Part shown: one piece after another, positions 1 through 10,164 of the stretch
Layout: each line of letters starts with the position of its first letter
Numbering within the stretch: the stretch's first letter is position 1
Program-made: the position numbers and the translations under genes
DNA from: Rhizaria sp. SCN 62-66
Lineage: Eukaryota; Rhizaria, unplaced
Direction of reading: 5' to 3'
DNA: 56,481 nt
Assembly: GCA_001724265.1 (NCBI GenBank)
Contig: MEDY01000175.1
Span: forward strand, 1-56,481
The notes under the pieces: generated by a model
What the model was told of the DNA's origin: nothing
Database searches by the model: none
What the model saw: only the letters and a program-made list of their open reading frames with translations

Positions 1-179
1 GAGCTGTCTGCTGCTACTCTGACTTTGATGCAGAAAATGGCAATCGAGAGTCTTCTTTTGAGCGCCAGGAGGTTGGCCGGCTTTGCGTTTCATAATAGTA
101 TTGTTATGACACTGCGTCTTAACAAGGCTGATGAGTATTAGATTCTGATTGAGACGCATGAGCACCTGTTTCCTTGCAG

Positions 180-585
180 TGTTTCGCACTTTCTCATTTC
201 AGCAGTTGAATCGGGCATTGGCAGCAAGCTGCATACGTGCTTTGTGCCCTCGGCGCAGCGGCGCCGCTGCCTGCCGTTCGTCACACTCTGCTCGGGGAGT
301 TCGACGCTTTCCTGTGCTTCTGTGCCTTTGCAACTTCCCGAGAGCAATATTGTGTACGGCGAGTCCTGCGAGCTGACGACATACCCCGTCGGCACTGTGC
401 TGTTCTACCCCCCCTCAGTCCTCCCCGCCAGGTCCTCGTGCACGCCGTGGTTCATCGTTTACACGCCGTGTCCGGCGAGTCTGCTGGGCGGCGCCGTGCC
501 CATCGGCCGCGTGACGGTGTGCAGGAAGGTCGGTGACAAACCGAATTTCGGACCAATGCATGTCGGAAAACGGGCCAAAAAATAG
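180..585 (+). CDS. 3' end of an unidentified protein gene (partial)
   Basis: One frame is open with strongly G/C-biased third codon positions from about 240 to the TAG at 583-585. This bias is the mark of true exons in this window. The protein end reads ...VGDKPNFGPMHVGKRAKK, a basic, NLS-like tail. I do not recognise the family. A good splice acceptor (TTTCCTTGCAG, ending at 179) suggests that an exon begins at 180 and that 1-179 is intron. However, the same frame is also open over 1-138, broken only by TAG at 139-141, and continues after 585 to a TAA at 721-723. So both boundaries are uncertain. If 583-585 is the true stop, it is the only TAG terminator among the genes here. Confidence 0.45.
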
Positions 586-1596
586 CTCTTCGATGATAAT
601 GTCTTGAAATGCTTTGAGGCACGTTGTCACGCAAAGAAATGCAGCTCTGACTTTAACACTACTTCTTCTTCTTTATGTTGGCCTTATAATGTCGATTGCG
701 ATCGCTGCACATCGCTATCATAAACCGTTTATCAGAAAGAAACGATAAACGGTTTATTCTTTCTGTTGAAAATGATATGAATCCATCGTCCATGTGTCCC
801 CCATCACTATCCGACCTCATGCTATCTGTTCTCTCTATTTTTATCATACATGTACGGTTCTAGTAGTATATTTTTATTTGATTTTGGAAGTTTAATCACC
901 AATACAAGAGGTATGTCCTTGCGCGCTTTGAAACTGACAGATATTCGTATTTTCTTGTCTCAAAGTCATCGATATACTCCGCTAAGAATACGGGTTCCTG
1001 AAGACGCGACCCGGAAGCTGGTCGTATACTTGCGCAACAAGTGTTTTCCCCCGCCTACATGTCGCAACAAGCCGTGTCGCGGTATCACCGTCCTGGGACG
1101 CCTTTCCCGTTAACGTGCTCCGCCAGTGTGGCGTTGTTCCGCTGCTTCGTGAGCAGAAGTAGCAGGAACGCGCAAAAGTTTGGGGCAAGAAGTGGCAGCA
1201 GCAGCAGCAGTTGCAGCGGCGGCGGAGTAATGTCACTGTTCAGTGAGCTTACTGTCGCGACTGATTGTAGGGGAGGGGGTTGCGTTCAAGGCCCAAATAG
1301 TACTCCTTCTAACTAAAATAAAAAAAGGCCACCAAATAGTGGTCAGTTTCGTGGCTAGAACTCGGTAGTTTACACCGACCCTCTTGCACATCTTGACGAA
1401 GCCAGCCAGTGGTAGACGCAGAAACAGAACTCGTCAGATGATCCACCGACCACATGTGTGTTTCTATTACTGACTAAATGACTCACATTGGCCATCATTG
1501 ATAGAGATGTCTCACATGGTGACCAACGTCTCAATGTAACATCCATCCATCATGGGCTTGTTGTTGCGATCGTAAAATTTCATCTTGGATCTGACT
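586..1596. other. Convergent intergenic region between gene ends
   Basis: This lies between the end of the first gene (+) and the end of the FYVE phosphatase gene (-). Base composition is AT-richer than the exons, and the short ORFs here lack the third-position G/C bias. It holds the double hairpin at 720-765. I see no further gene. Confidence 0.6.
720..765. repeat. Overlapping inverted repeats forming two mutually exclusive hairpins
   Basis: Bases 720-733 are perfectly complementary to 744-757, a 14-bp stem with a 10-base loop. In addition CAGAAAGAA at 733-741, which covers the first loop, is perfectly complementary to TTCTTTCTG at 757-765. The two stems share bases and cannot form together. 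The element starts about 135 bases downstream of the TAG at 585, where a 3' UTR or end-processing signal of the first gene would lie. Its function is unknown. Confidence 0.75.
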
Positions 1597-4518
1597 TCAC
1601 GCGTTGTAGGGCTCGCTGCTCGCATCAACCTTGGCCACCAGTGCCGCGGCCTCCTCCGCGCTCAGCCGCGGGTACAGCTCGGCCAAGCACTCGGCGAGCG
1701 AGCTCTTCTCGGCCGGCCGTAGCTCCTTCTCGTAGCGGGCCAACTGCACCAAGAAGCCCTTGTTGGGCAACACCTGCTGGCGGCGGCCGCGCACCATCGC
1801 GACTGCGTGCAGGAGCGAGCAGTGGTAGGCGCGCATGGTGTACGCAATCAGCAGGGACGCGGAGCGGGAGACGCCCAGCTGGCAGTGAATCAGCACGGCG
1901 CCGTGGCCAGCGGTGCAGTTGCCCGCGGACGCCGAGCTTGTGGCGAGGGCGGAGTCGATGAAGGCAAAAGCCTTCTCGAGCTGCGGCCGCAAGGGGGCGT
2001 CGTCGACGTCGGCCAGGGACAGTTGAAGGTAAGTCAAGCCGGGGCCGCCGTCGGAAGCTAAACCGCCCGCGACGCTCTCGACCACAGTCCCCTTGACATC
2101 CGCATCTGCGTCAGCGACGCTGTCAGCAGGACTGTTGTTGTTGCCCGCGCTGGCGCTAGCGTTGGAGCTAGCAAGGACCAGGTGGTAGTTCGGCGTCTCT
2201 GCGCTGGCGTTGAGGACATGTGTGACCCCAAGTGCGCGCAGGTGCGCGAGGTTCGACGCGTCCGACTTGGAGCCCAGGAACACGGCCCCGTCGATGACCT
2301 CGCTGGGGTAGCCTGGGAACATTGGCGCGTGGCTATGAGCGGGCAGCGCCGCGACCATGTCGCCGCCGCCGGACATACCCGCGGTAGCAGCTGCACTGGC
2401 CGCGGCGCCGTTCGCACTGGCGCTGGCATTGGCGCTGGCGCTGGGGCTAGGGCGCAGGGTGGTGCTGGCGTTGATGCTGCGGGTGTTGCTGTTGCAGAGC
2501 AGGAAAGGGTACCGCTGCAGAAACGCGACAGCGCCCTCGGGCAGCACCTCGACTGCGGCGACCTTGCCCTCGACCAGCAGCAGCGCCGCCACGGCCTCCA
2601 CAATTGAGCCCTCCACACTACTGTCGCCGGCGCCACTACTGTCCGCGGCAGCAGCAGCAACAGCGGCAGCGGTAGCAGTGGGCTGGCCGCAGATGATGAC
2701 GACGCGGCGGCCGCGGAGACGCCAGACGCGCGCGTCGCTGGCAATTGCAATGCCGCCGGCGGCGCCCACGTTAACGCCGTTGCTGCTGGAGTCCCCAGAC
2801 GCAGCACTGGCGGGCTCGGCGGCGGCGGCGAGCGCGGCGGCGGCGGCGGCGGGGCCCTGGGCCGCGGCGGACTGCAACGCCTTGACCAGAGCCTCGCTAT
2901 CGTCATCAGCGCTGCTGCTGTTGCCACTGCAGTTAAAGGGGATGTTGACGGAGCGCGGGATGTGTCCCGCGGCATACTCCTTCCGTGGCCGCGTGTCGAT
3001 GACCAGGGGCGCGTTCTGCGCCCACAGCGCGTTGAACACGTCAGGGGCCAGCGCGCGGGTCGCCACTACCGCGTCAGGCACGGCTGCAGACACAGCAGCC
3101 GGCGCAGCGTCGGCCGCGGCCGCAGTCGGAGGCGAAGCGTTGGGCTCGGCCTCGGCCTCAGCGGTCGCAGTGGCCGCGGCCATGGCAGTGGCCGTGGCGG
3201 TGGCCGTGGCAGCGGCAGCGCGGAGGGTGCGGGCGGCGCGATGCTGGCGCAGACGCTCCTGGGCAGAGAGGCCCGACGACAAACGCACACCACCGCCCGC
3301 AGCAGCGCCAGCAGAGTTCGCTTGGTCGCTAGCATTATCACTGTCGCCGCTGCCGTTCGCGGCAGCACTCGCGTTGAGAGTGGTGTTTGCACTCGCGCTT
3401 GTCGCGTTATTGGTGTAGGCGTTGCGGCGGAGCGTGGCCTGCAGAGAGGCGGCCTGGACGCGGGCCTTGGCCACTCGTGCAGCGACAGCCTTGTCGTCAG
3501 CTGTCGGCTTGGTGGCCTCGGCCTCAGTTGTAGCGGCAGCGGCGGCGGCGGCAACGGCGGCGGTGGCGGCGGCGGCGTTGGTGGGCGTGAGGGTCAGCGG
3601 CGGGGCAGGGGGCAGGGCCACTAACAGGTCGTCGTCCTCATTGTTGTTGCTGTTGTTGTTGTTGTTGTTGTTGTTGTTGCTGCTGCTGCTGGCCGTGTCG
3701 CTCGCGTCGCTCATGTCAGTGAGAGACGAGGGCGAGGGCAAGTCAGGAGCCGCGGCGAGCGGGGAGAAGGCGAGGGAGAGCGACGCGGTGTCACTGTTGT
3801 CGTCGCCGTTGTTGTTACTGCCGTTGTTGCTGTTCAGAGTATTATTGTTGCTGTTCAGAGTATTGTTGTTGCTGTTGTTGGGGATTTTGAGCGCCGACAA
3901 GGGGGCCACGTGGGCGGCGTTTATGATGCCGCTGACACTGAGACTCACATCCAAGGCATCGTCGGCCTCAGCTTCAGCAGTGACAACCACACCAGCGCCC
4001 GTCGCATTGCCATTGGTGCTGCCATTGCCGTTGCCGTTGCCATTGCTGTTGCTCTTGCTGTTGCTCTTGCTGCCGCTCGTCACGGGGGAAGCTGGCGCAA
4101 GGGCGCGCACGACGACGGGCTGCATCAGCCGAGCACTGCCGCCGCTAGAGCTAACTGCAGCGCCGGGAGTCGCATTGGCCGCGGCATTGGCGTTAGCGGC
4201 AGAGCTTTTGTCCGCGTTGCCGTTATTGTTGTTGCCGCTGCGGTTGCTGCTGTCGGCAGAGCTGGTGCTGGGGGCTGCCTCTGCGACCTTGATGAGCTTG
4301 TGGCAGATGTCGCACACGCGCTGTGGGCTACGGTCTGCAACCACAGCGGGCGGCAGCACGGCGCAGCGACGCGAGCACTCGTCGCAGACGAGCTTGCCGC
4401 AGGCGCGGCAGTGGTGGCGGCGGCGGAGAAACCAAGTGAAGGGCTGCTCGCAGAGGACGCAGCCCGACGAGGAGGAGTCGGCCTGCCACAGCGGCGGCGC
4501 GGTGAACAGACTGGACAT
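1597..4518 (-). CDS. FYVE-rhodanese-dual-specificity phosphatase fusion protein
   Basis: This is an intronless 973-residue protein. The N-terminal FYVE domain (about residues 9-75) shows the WxxD motif (WQAD), the basic RRRHHCRACG motif and four Cys pairs ending in RVCDIC, so binding to PI3P on endosomal membranes is expected. After a long Ser/Asn/Ala-rich linker comes a rhodanese-like domain (about 490-670) with LVIDTRPRKEYAAGHIP, as in the kinase-binding domain of MAP-kinase phosphatases. The C-terminal dual-specificity phosphatase domain (about 729-960) carries HCQLGVSRS with catalytic Cys879 and a likely general acid Asp837. All key residues are present, so an active phosphatase is predicted. 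The ATG at 4518 was chosen because it lies just before the FYVE domain; the open frame extends to 4701, but that stretch is unbiased sequence. The MAPK-phosphatase-like order rhodanese-DSP is known; an N-terminal FYVE in front of it is unusual. The substrate is unknown. Confidence 0.88.
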   Translation of the reverse strand: MSSLFTAPPLWQADSSSSGCVLCEQPFTWFLRRRHHCRACGKLVCDECSRRCAVLPPAVVADRSPQRVCDICHKLIKVAEAAPSTSSADSSNRSGNNNNGNADKSSAANANAAANATPGAAVSSSGGSARLMQPVVVRALAPASPVTSGSKSNSKSNSNGNGNGNGSTNGNATGAGVVVTAEAEADDALDVSLSVSGIINAAHVAPLSALKIPNNSNNNTLNSNNNTLNSNNGSNNNGDDNSDTASLSLAFSPLAAAPDLPSPSSLTDMSDASDTASSSSNNNNNNNNNSNNNEDDDLLVALPPAPPLTLTPTNAAAATAAVAAAAAAATTEAEATKPTADDKAVAARVAKARVQAASLQATLRRNAYTNNATSASANTTLNASAAANGSGDSDNASDQANSAGAAAGGGVRLSSGLSAQERLRQHRAARTLRAAAATATATATAMAAATATAEAEAEPNASPPTAAAADAAPAAVSAAVPDAVVATRALAPDVFNALWAQNAPLVIDTRPRKEYAAGHIPRSVNIPFNCSGNSSSADDDSEALVKALQSAAAQGPAAAAAALAAAAEPASAASGDSSSNGVNVGAAGGIAIASDARVWRLRGRRVVIICGQPTATAAAVAAAAADSSGAGDSSVEGSIVEAVAALLLVEGKVAAVEVLPEGAVAFLQRYPFLLCNSNTRSINASTTLRPSPSASANASASANGAAASAAATAGMSGGGDMVAALPAHSHAPMFPGYPSEVIDGAVFLGSKSDASNLAHLRALGVTHVLNASAETPNYHLVLASSNASASAGNNNSPADSVADADADVKGTVVESVAGGLASDGGPGLTYLQLSLADVDDAPLRPQLEKAFAFIDSALATSSASAGNCTAGHGAVLIHCQLGVSRSASLLIAYTMRAYHCSLLHAVAMVRGRRQQVLPNKGFLVQLARYEKELRPAEKSSLAECLAELYPRLSAEEAAALVAKVDASSEPYNA
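3641..3691 (-). repeat. Poly-Asn/poly-Ser codon repeat in the phosphatase gene
   Basis: A run of GTT/GTTG units on the plus strand encodes consecutive Asn, followed by Ser, in the linker between the FYVE and rhodanese domains. A shorter repeat at about 3835-3875 encodes a duplicated Asn-Thr-Leu-Asn-Ser unit. These are typical expandable codon repeats. Confidence 0.8.
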
Positions 4519-4962
4519 CCGTCGCCACGCGCGCGCTGAACGTGGCGGGCGGTGGGGGGAAAGGGGGGAAGCAGGAGTGGATGAGGCCAGGGTGGGGCGG
4601 AGAGGGCGAAGGGTGGCATGCGCCGATGTTAAAATGGGTAGACTTTGAGTGGTATATTGTTTGTAGTTGAGTGAACATAAGTGAAAAATACACCTTGTCA
4701 ATCAAGCCTTCGAACTGCGCTGCTTTTGTGTCTATAGACGGAACGGTTAATGAATGATAACTCTGAGAATGGTGAGGTCGTATCTCTCTGTGGCTGGCCG
4801 CGTGCGTCGGGCGACGAGGACTGAGCCAGACTGAAACGAGATGCGACAACGATCTTTCCAACGTCAGATTCAAACGTAACGCTGCAGACGAACCTATCTC
4901 TAGATTTTAACTAAAGCCTGCTATTTATATCACCACAAGTGGTCGTTGACTCTCCCTGTGCG
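4519..4962. promoter_or_regulatory. Shared divergent 5' region (phosphatase / small two-exon gene)
   Basis: A 444-base interval separates the ATG codons of two genes that point away from each other, so it must hold both promoters and 5' UTRs. I recognise no TATA box or other defined element with confidence. Confidence 0.55.
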
Positions 4963-5603
4963 ATGGACCCATCACGGTCGGCCGGCTCTCGGTCAAGTAG
5001 GCCCAGCAGCAGTGAGCCCGAGAGCTTCCCTACACCTGGAACTGATGCAGCTGCTGATGTGCCCGCACGTACGTCCCCGCCACATCGCGAGTTTGCTGCC
5101 GTGGGCCTCTTTGACGATCACGACGACGGCGCTCTTCGCATCGCGATGGTACGTGACTGACACCTCCAGCACTATGCGTGCAAATGAAAATACCTTAACT
5201 AAGGCACCTATTCAGCATATTACTAATATAAATTGTTGTATTTTGCATATGTTGCGTGCTAATATTATTATAAAACGCCATCACTTAATCATAAACAGAC
5301 ATAGTATCACAATATCGAACAAAAGCTAGTTAACATTCTCTTACTTACGAACACGACCACTGCTTGCTTGCTTCGAACCTCTTGACTTGTGCTGTGCCAC
5401 GTGTGTGATATTTCGCGCAGTTCATGGACCACCAGCGGCGGATCAAGGAGGAGAAGGCTGCCGCCGTAGCAGCGGCACTGGCCTCGGCCTCTGGCTCTGG
5501 CTTGAGCCTTGCGACTGCGACGGCGAGTGCGACCGTCGTTGCGGCCCCCTCCTTAACCCACAACAAAGCTCAGAAGCACCATACGTTGCCCGCTAAGCTT
5601 TGA
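4963..5603 (+). CDS. Small two-exon gene, unidentified 122-residue protein
   Basis: Proposed exons are 4963-5148 and 5421-5603. The intron (272 bases, AT-rich) begins GTACGT and ends TTTCGCGCAG, in phase 0. Exon 2 is clear: it starts FMDHQRRIKEEKAAA, continues Ala/Ser/Thr-rich and ends KHHTLPAKL before TGA. Exon 1, read from the ATG at 4963, is Ser/Pro-rich and ends DDGALRIAM. A rival reading of exon 1, one base shifted and using a GTGACT donor at 5155, would place a hydrophobic segment (SLLPWASLTITTTALFASRW) directly before exon 2 and give a single-pass membrane protein. The first reading has the ATG and the donor form used elsewhere in this window, so I prefer it. I recognise no family. Confidence 0.5.
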
Positions 5604-5725
5604 ATTGCACATATTTAGCACGAAACTACCTTCATTAATACACTAGCACTTCAACCGTTATCGTAATAACAACGCAAGCTATCTTCAAAGCATTCTGTCC
5701 GTTGGCTCATCTGCATTCAAGGCTC

Positions 5726-6573
5726 TTAGTTGCTGCCGCCGCTGAGCGTGATCGCCGGCGTCCCCGTGGCCGCGGCAACGGCCTCCAGCGCCCCCGCCGT
5801 GGCCCTCGCCTGCGCCAACGCGTCCTCCCAGCCGGCCTCGGCCTCACCGCGCGCGGCGGCGGCGACGGCGAGCGCACTGCGCAGCCGCGCCACCTCGAGC
5901 CGCTTGGCGGCCACGGCGGCCGCGCGCGGGGCCAGGTCAAGCCGGGATAGCGCGTCGCCGGCGGCGGCGAAGCCCGCGGCGTCCCCGCCACTCGCGGCGG
6001 CGGCAGCGGCAGCGTTGGAGGGAGATGTGCTAGCGGTGTTGTTGGTGCTGGTGATGGCGGCGGCTACAGCGTCAGCCGCGGCGGCGTCGTCCAGGGCCGT
6101 GAGGGCCTGAGCAAGACCGGATGAGGAGGCGGCGTTCTCGAACTCGAGCTGTTGGGAGCGGTCGATGATGAGGCAAAACATATTGAACAAAATTCGATCG
6201 TGAGAGAAAGTGAAATGAGATGTGAGCTGATGCTAACAGTAGATACCATACGACAATCTATCAAGACATGAAACACGCGCATCGTCAATGCCAGCATGAT
6301 ATGAATAGAATATGATGTGCCAAGCTAACGTACAAGGACGCCGTCACGGATCGCGGCCTGGTAGTAGCGGCCGACCTGGCGGAGGAAGATCTGCTGCCAC
6401 AACGTCGCCGCGGGGCCCTCCAGCTCGAACCCTTCGCTGAGGGCGTCGGCGGGGATCGCCTTAAATGCGCGGTCCAGCGCCTGGGTCAGGTACACCTCGA
6501 GCAGCTCTAGGCGGCGGTTGCGGGCGGGACCGAAGGCAGGGGCAGCATCAGCCGAGGCGGGTGTGAAGGACAT
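5726..6573 (-). CDS. Nnf1/PMF1-like kinetochore (MIS12 complex) subunit, tentative
   Basis: Exons on the minus strand are 6573-6334 (80 codons) and 6148-5726, with a 185-base intron starting GTACGT and ending CAACAG, phase 0. The 220-residue product fits the usual size of PMF1/Nnf1 (about 200 residues). Its pattern also fits. An N-terminal helix (RRLELLEVYLTQALDRAFKA) is followed by a segment with LWQQIFLRQVG and then, across the splice, LLEFENAASSSGLAQALTALDD, which resembles the Nnf1 'EF...E...L..LD' signature. A coiled coil follows (about residues 150-205). Nnf1/PMF1 pairs with Mis12 in the complex that links centromeric chromatin to the Ndc80 microtubule-binding complex. Similarity is by eye only, so another small coiled-coil protein is possible. 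The end reads TPAITLSGGSN before TAA. Confidence 0.45.
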
Positions 6574-8188
6574 TCTGTAGACCTTATAGAAGGGTTTTAG
6601 AGAGGTATATGTTCGCCCTTTGAAGTAAAACTAAAGTCTCCGATTTTAAAACAAAAACAGCATATGGATGAGATCAATAAAGATCGGGAATATGTGATCA
6701 AGATTGTGATATGTAAGGTGGGTTGGGGAGAGAGGCGCATGAGGAAACACAGTGGGGAAGTTTGCAGGAAGAACATAAATTCAAACGATATAAAAAGGAT
6801 GACACATAGTCATATCAAATTATTATTCGTGTAACAAATGGCAGTCTCTTTTACAGACAATACACAGAGATATAGGCTCATCAAGTGAACCTTATTTGAA
6901 CCAAGCAGATGACCGTTGGACGAGAGAAGGCGACTCAGCTGTTGGCCACAGCCGGTCGAAGTGACGACGACTTTGCCGCAATATTATGGCGCTGAAACAA
7001 AGTGATACATGTAATTAACACGATTTTGAATGTGTATATATGTAATCTGTTGTATAACTAAGTGCTATTTTCGTCCGGCCTGACTTTAAGTCGCAATCCT
7101 CTTTGGTGAAAGCTGCCATTTTCAAGTGACTTTGACGGTCAATAACATGTCGTTGTGAGTTCGTATTTGCTGTAGTCGCGGAAATATTGGTCGCTTACGA
7201 GCGCCCATGATTTAAATTGCGCGCTGGGCGCTTAAAGCGGGAGTTCGATCTCATACCGTCGGCCTCAGCAGCTTTCTGCTTCGTTTTGCGCTACGATTCT
7301 GCGATGACGTTCTGTTGCAGCTCGTCAATCTTCTTTAGCCCCTCCACAAACACTTTACAACAACGCAGTCAAAATTGGCACGCTCCTATCTTCTTAGTCT
7401 CTAGGTTGCATTATTTCGGCATCTCTTTGTGGCGTCTCATGACGACAGCTGTGTTCCACGGTAGGTACAACTTTGTGTGACATCGCATTAGGATTTGTCA
7501 ACATAAGCGCACACACGCAAACGTTGACGCGGAATAGCAAACTCGAGAGATAGCGGATAAGGGGGTGTTAATGACTGTGCGCGTACTACCAATGCAAGCG
7601 ACTGTGTGCTGGCAGAAACAGGAGGGCAGAGTGAAGTGACTGTGGGAGATTGGGTCAGAGGGGGCTGCTGGACGGCAACAAGATCAAGCGAAATCGTCAA
7701 GACATATCCGACCCATGGTTCCAGTGCAACCTTGTCGGCGTAATTCGAATACCAAACCTGCATTTTGTTCTATGCTGATCATCTTTTAATATTCTCTCTA
7801 TCGTTGTGAAAGTAAGGAATCTGATATGATGAACGTGACGCGTGAGGGAGCAATGAGAGGCCCTGCTCGGCTTGAACATTGCCCTCAATTGTTCATGTTA
7901 GTCCCCCCTGTTTATACTCATTCAAGTCATGTTTCTCACCGTTTCCAAGTTGTTTGCATCCGTTAATTGCACTAGTCTGCTATACCGCAAAGATAATCAT
8001 GCTTTATCCTCACTTTCTCCATCATCGGCACCATCACACAGTGTCCAGACCCGCTTAACTTTGCCCCACTTGAACATACTCTCACTTGCCATTCTTTCTT
8101 ATGCGCGTGTTATTCTTCTTGCGTATGCCACGTTCATCTTTGTGTCCCTTAAGGGTTGTCCCTGTTTCCCGCAGCAACCCCGCCCAGA
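6574..8188. promoter_or_regulatory. Divergent intergenic region upstream of Nnf1-like and KCS genes
   Basis: This 1.6-kb AT-rich interval lies between two divergently oriented genes. The sequence TTGTCCCTGTTTCCCGCAG ending at 8174 looks like a splice acceptor just before the KCS start codon, so a 5' UTR intron is possible. A 7-bp inverted repeat (7200-7206 with 7226-7232) is present but weak. ORFs here lack coding bias. I found no convincing tRNA. Confidence 0.5.
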
Positions 8189-10164
8189 ATGTCCGACTCC
8201 GCTCTGGACCTCGCCGCCTCATCCCTCGGTAGTCTGGGCCCCCTCGCCCAGTCCCTCCCTTCGGTGCTGCCCGCTTCCCTTTCCGCGCTGCCCTCCGCGC
8301 TCACTGAGGCCGTGCACACGTTGCGCCCCGTTGCCATGCGCGCCTGCGTTCGCCTCGCCCACGCCATTTCGCCCCCCGAGATCACCTCCTCCGCGGCAGC
8401 GGCCTAGTGGGCGGCTCTCACAGGCCACGCCGACGCCAGCGACGCCGCGACACCCTTCGTGACGGCGACGCACTTCTGCGACAGCCTCTCGCGCTTTTCC
8501 GCCTTTGACAGCGTCGACTCGCCGCTGGCCTTCCCGGCCCCGGTGCAGACTCTGCGCGCGCTCGTCACTCTGGCCGCCTTCGCGGTCACGGTCGCGGTGG
8601 CGGTGTATGTGCTCGTGCACGTGCTCTTCCTCCGCAAGCGCAAGGCCGGTACGTATCTGCTCGATGTGGCAACGTACAACGACTTCCGCCCCGAGTGGAC
8701 CGTTAGCGCGGAGGAGTGGGCGTCGCGCGCGCAGAGCTGGTTCAACATGGATCCTGAGGACATCCAGTTCAGCCGCACCATCCTCGAGCGCAGCGGCATC
8801 GGAAACCGCACTGTACGTTACTTATTTAGAAGATACTAGACTCATATTGCTTTGAACTACTCTACTTAGCGGCGTTGGCTAATTTCTATTTGATTGGAGC
8901 TTAAAGGAGCCCCATTTGACTCGTATCTCACACGTTCACTTTGCTTTCTTCCTTCCACACGCCACACAGCACTTTCCCCCTGGCATCGCCATGTTCCCTC
9001 CCGACCTGTCGATTGCAAGCGCGCGCTACGAGGCCGAGCTCGTGATGTTCAACTGCGTTGACCAGCTGCTCAAGCGCAACAACGTGCACCCCAAGGATGT
9101 CGACATCCTCGTCGTCAACTGCTCTCTGTTCAATCCCACGCCCTCACTTGCGGCTATGATCATCAACAACTACGGCATGCGCGAGGACATCATGTGTTAC
9201 AACCTCTCCGGCATGGGCTGCTCGGCCTCGCCCATTGCGGTTGATCTGGCTTCACAGATGCTCCAGGTCTCCAAGAAGCGCGATCCCGTGGCGATCGTTG
9301 TGTCGATGGAGAACATCACGCAGAACATCTACCTCGGTCGCGAGCGCGCCATGATGGTCGCCAATTCGCTCTTCCGCATGGGCGGCGCCGCTGTCATGCT
9401 GACCAAGCACGCGCACGCCGCCAAGGGTCGCCCCGCCGCGGGCTGGAAGCTCAACGAGCTCGTGCGCGTCCACATGGCGGCCAACACCAACGCGTACACG
9501 TGCGTCTTTCAGGTAAGTGTTCTCTCTTCTTTAAGTTAAATTCAAACGTTATAGTCATGATTACATAAGCATGTGTCTATATTCGGAATCTACATTTTAA
9601 TTTCAATAGTATTTGTGAATTTTGATTTTCATAGTGATCTCACAGCCACACATCTTATTGTTTCACTTCTCTCGCATGCAGGACGTCGACAAGGAGACCA
9701 AACCTGGCGTCCGTCTCGACAAGTCGCTCATGAAGGTTGCCGCGCAGGCGCTAACCCGCAACATGACCATCCTGGGCCCACGCATCCTGCCCTGGCACGA
9801 GAAGGCGCGCTACGGAGTGCTCACAGCGCTGCGCCTGTTCAAGGTCTGGCGCAACCCTGCGCTCGCGGCCTCGCTGCCGCCTGTCGTGCCGAACTTCAAG
9901 TCGGCGGTGCAGCATATCTGCATCCACGCGGGCGGCCGCGCCGTCATTGACGCCATCCAGAAGGCGTTGTCGCTCTCAGACGCGGATGTGAAACCCTCGC
10001 GCGACGTGCTTTATAAGTATGGCAACACCAGCTCCAGCTCCATCTGGTACGAGTTCGCAAACATTCTCGAGAACCGCAAGCCCCAGGTCGGAGACAAGGT
10101 CTGGCAGATTGCGTTTGGCAGCGGCTTTAAGTGCAACTCTGCCGTGTGGGAGCGCATTGCTTAA
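8189..10164 (+). CDS. 3-ketoacyl-CoA synthase, FAE1 (plant) type
   Basis: This enzyme condenses malonyl-CoA with long acyl-CoA in the first step of very-long-chain fatty acid elongation at the ER. Exons are 8189-8812, 8970-9512 and 9682-10164; the two introns begin GTACGT and GTAAGT and both are phase 0. A transmembrane helix (LRALVTLAAFAVTVAVAVYV) precedes the FAE1/thiolase-like domain, with LERSGIGNRT, NCSLFNPTPS and MGCSASPIAVDLA. The Cys-His-Asn triad is present (Cys292, His471, Asn504 when the first exon is counted straight through), with the family's usual His-Asn spacing of 33. An in-frame TAG lies at 8405-8407. No ATG follows it before the membrane helix, so translation must start at 8189 and the TAG must be read or removed. 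An intron 8229-8423 would keep the frame (product 484 residues), but its donor, GTAGTC, is atypical and the stretch has coding-like third positions. Stop TAA. Confidence 0.9.
8405..8407 (+). other. In-frame TAG within the apparent KCS first exon
   Basis: The frame from the ATG at 8189 has strong third-position G/C bias on both sides of this TAG and continues into the membrane helix and catalytic domain. It is one base from CAG (Gln). The possibilities are readthrough, a sense UAG, an unusual intron, or an error or polymorphism. Confidence 0.7.

Noticed and set aside
7190-7265. Possible tRNA gene (GAGTTCGATCTC resembles a T-loop)
   Set aside because: No matching acceptor or D-arm and no A-box-like sequence at the right distance.
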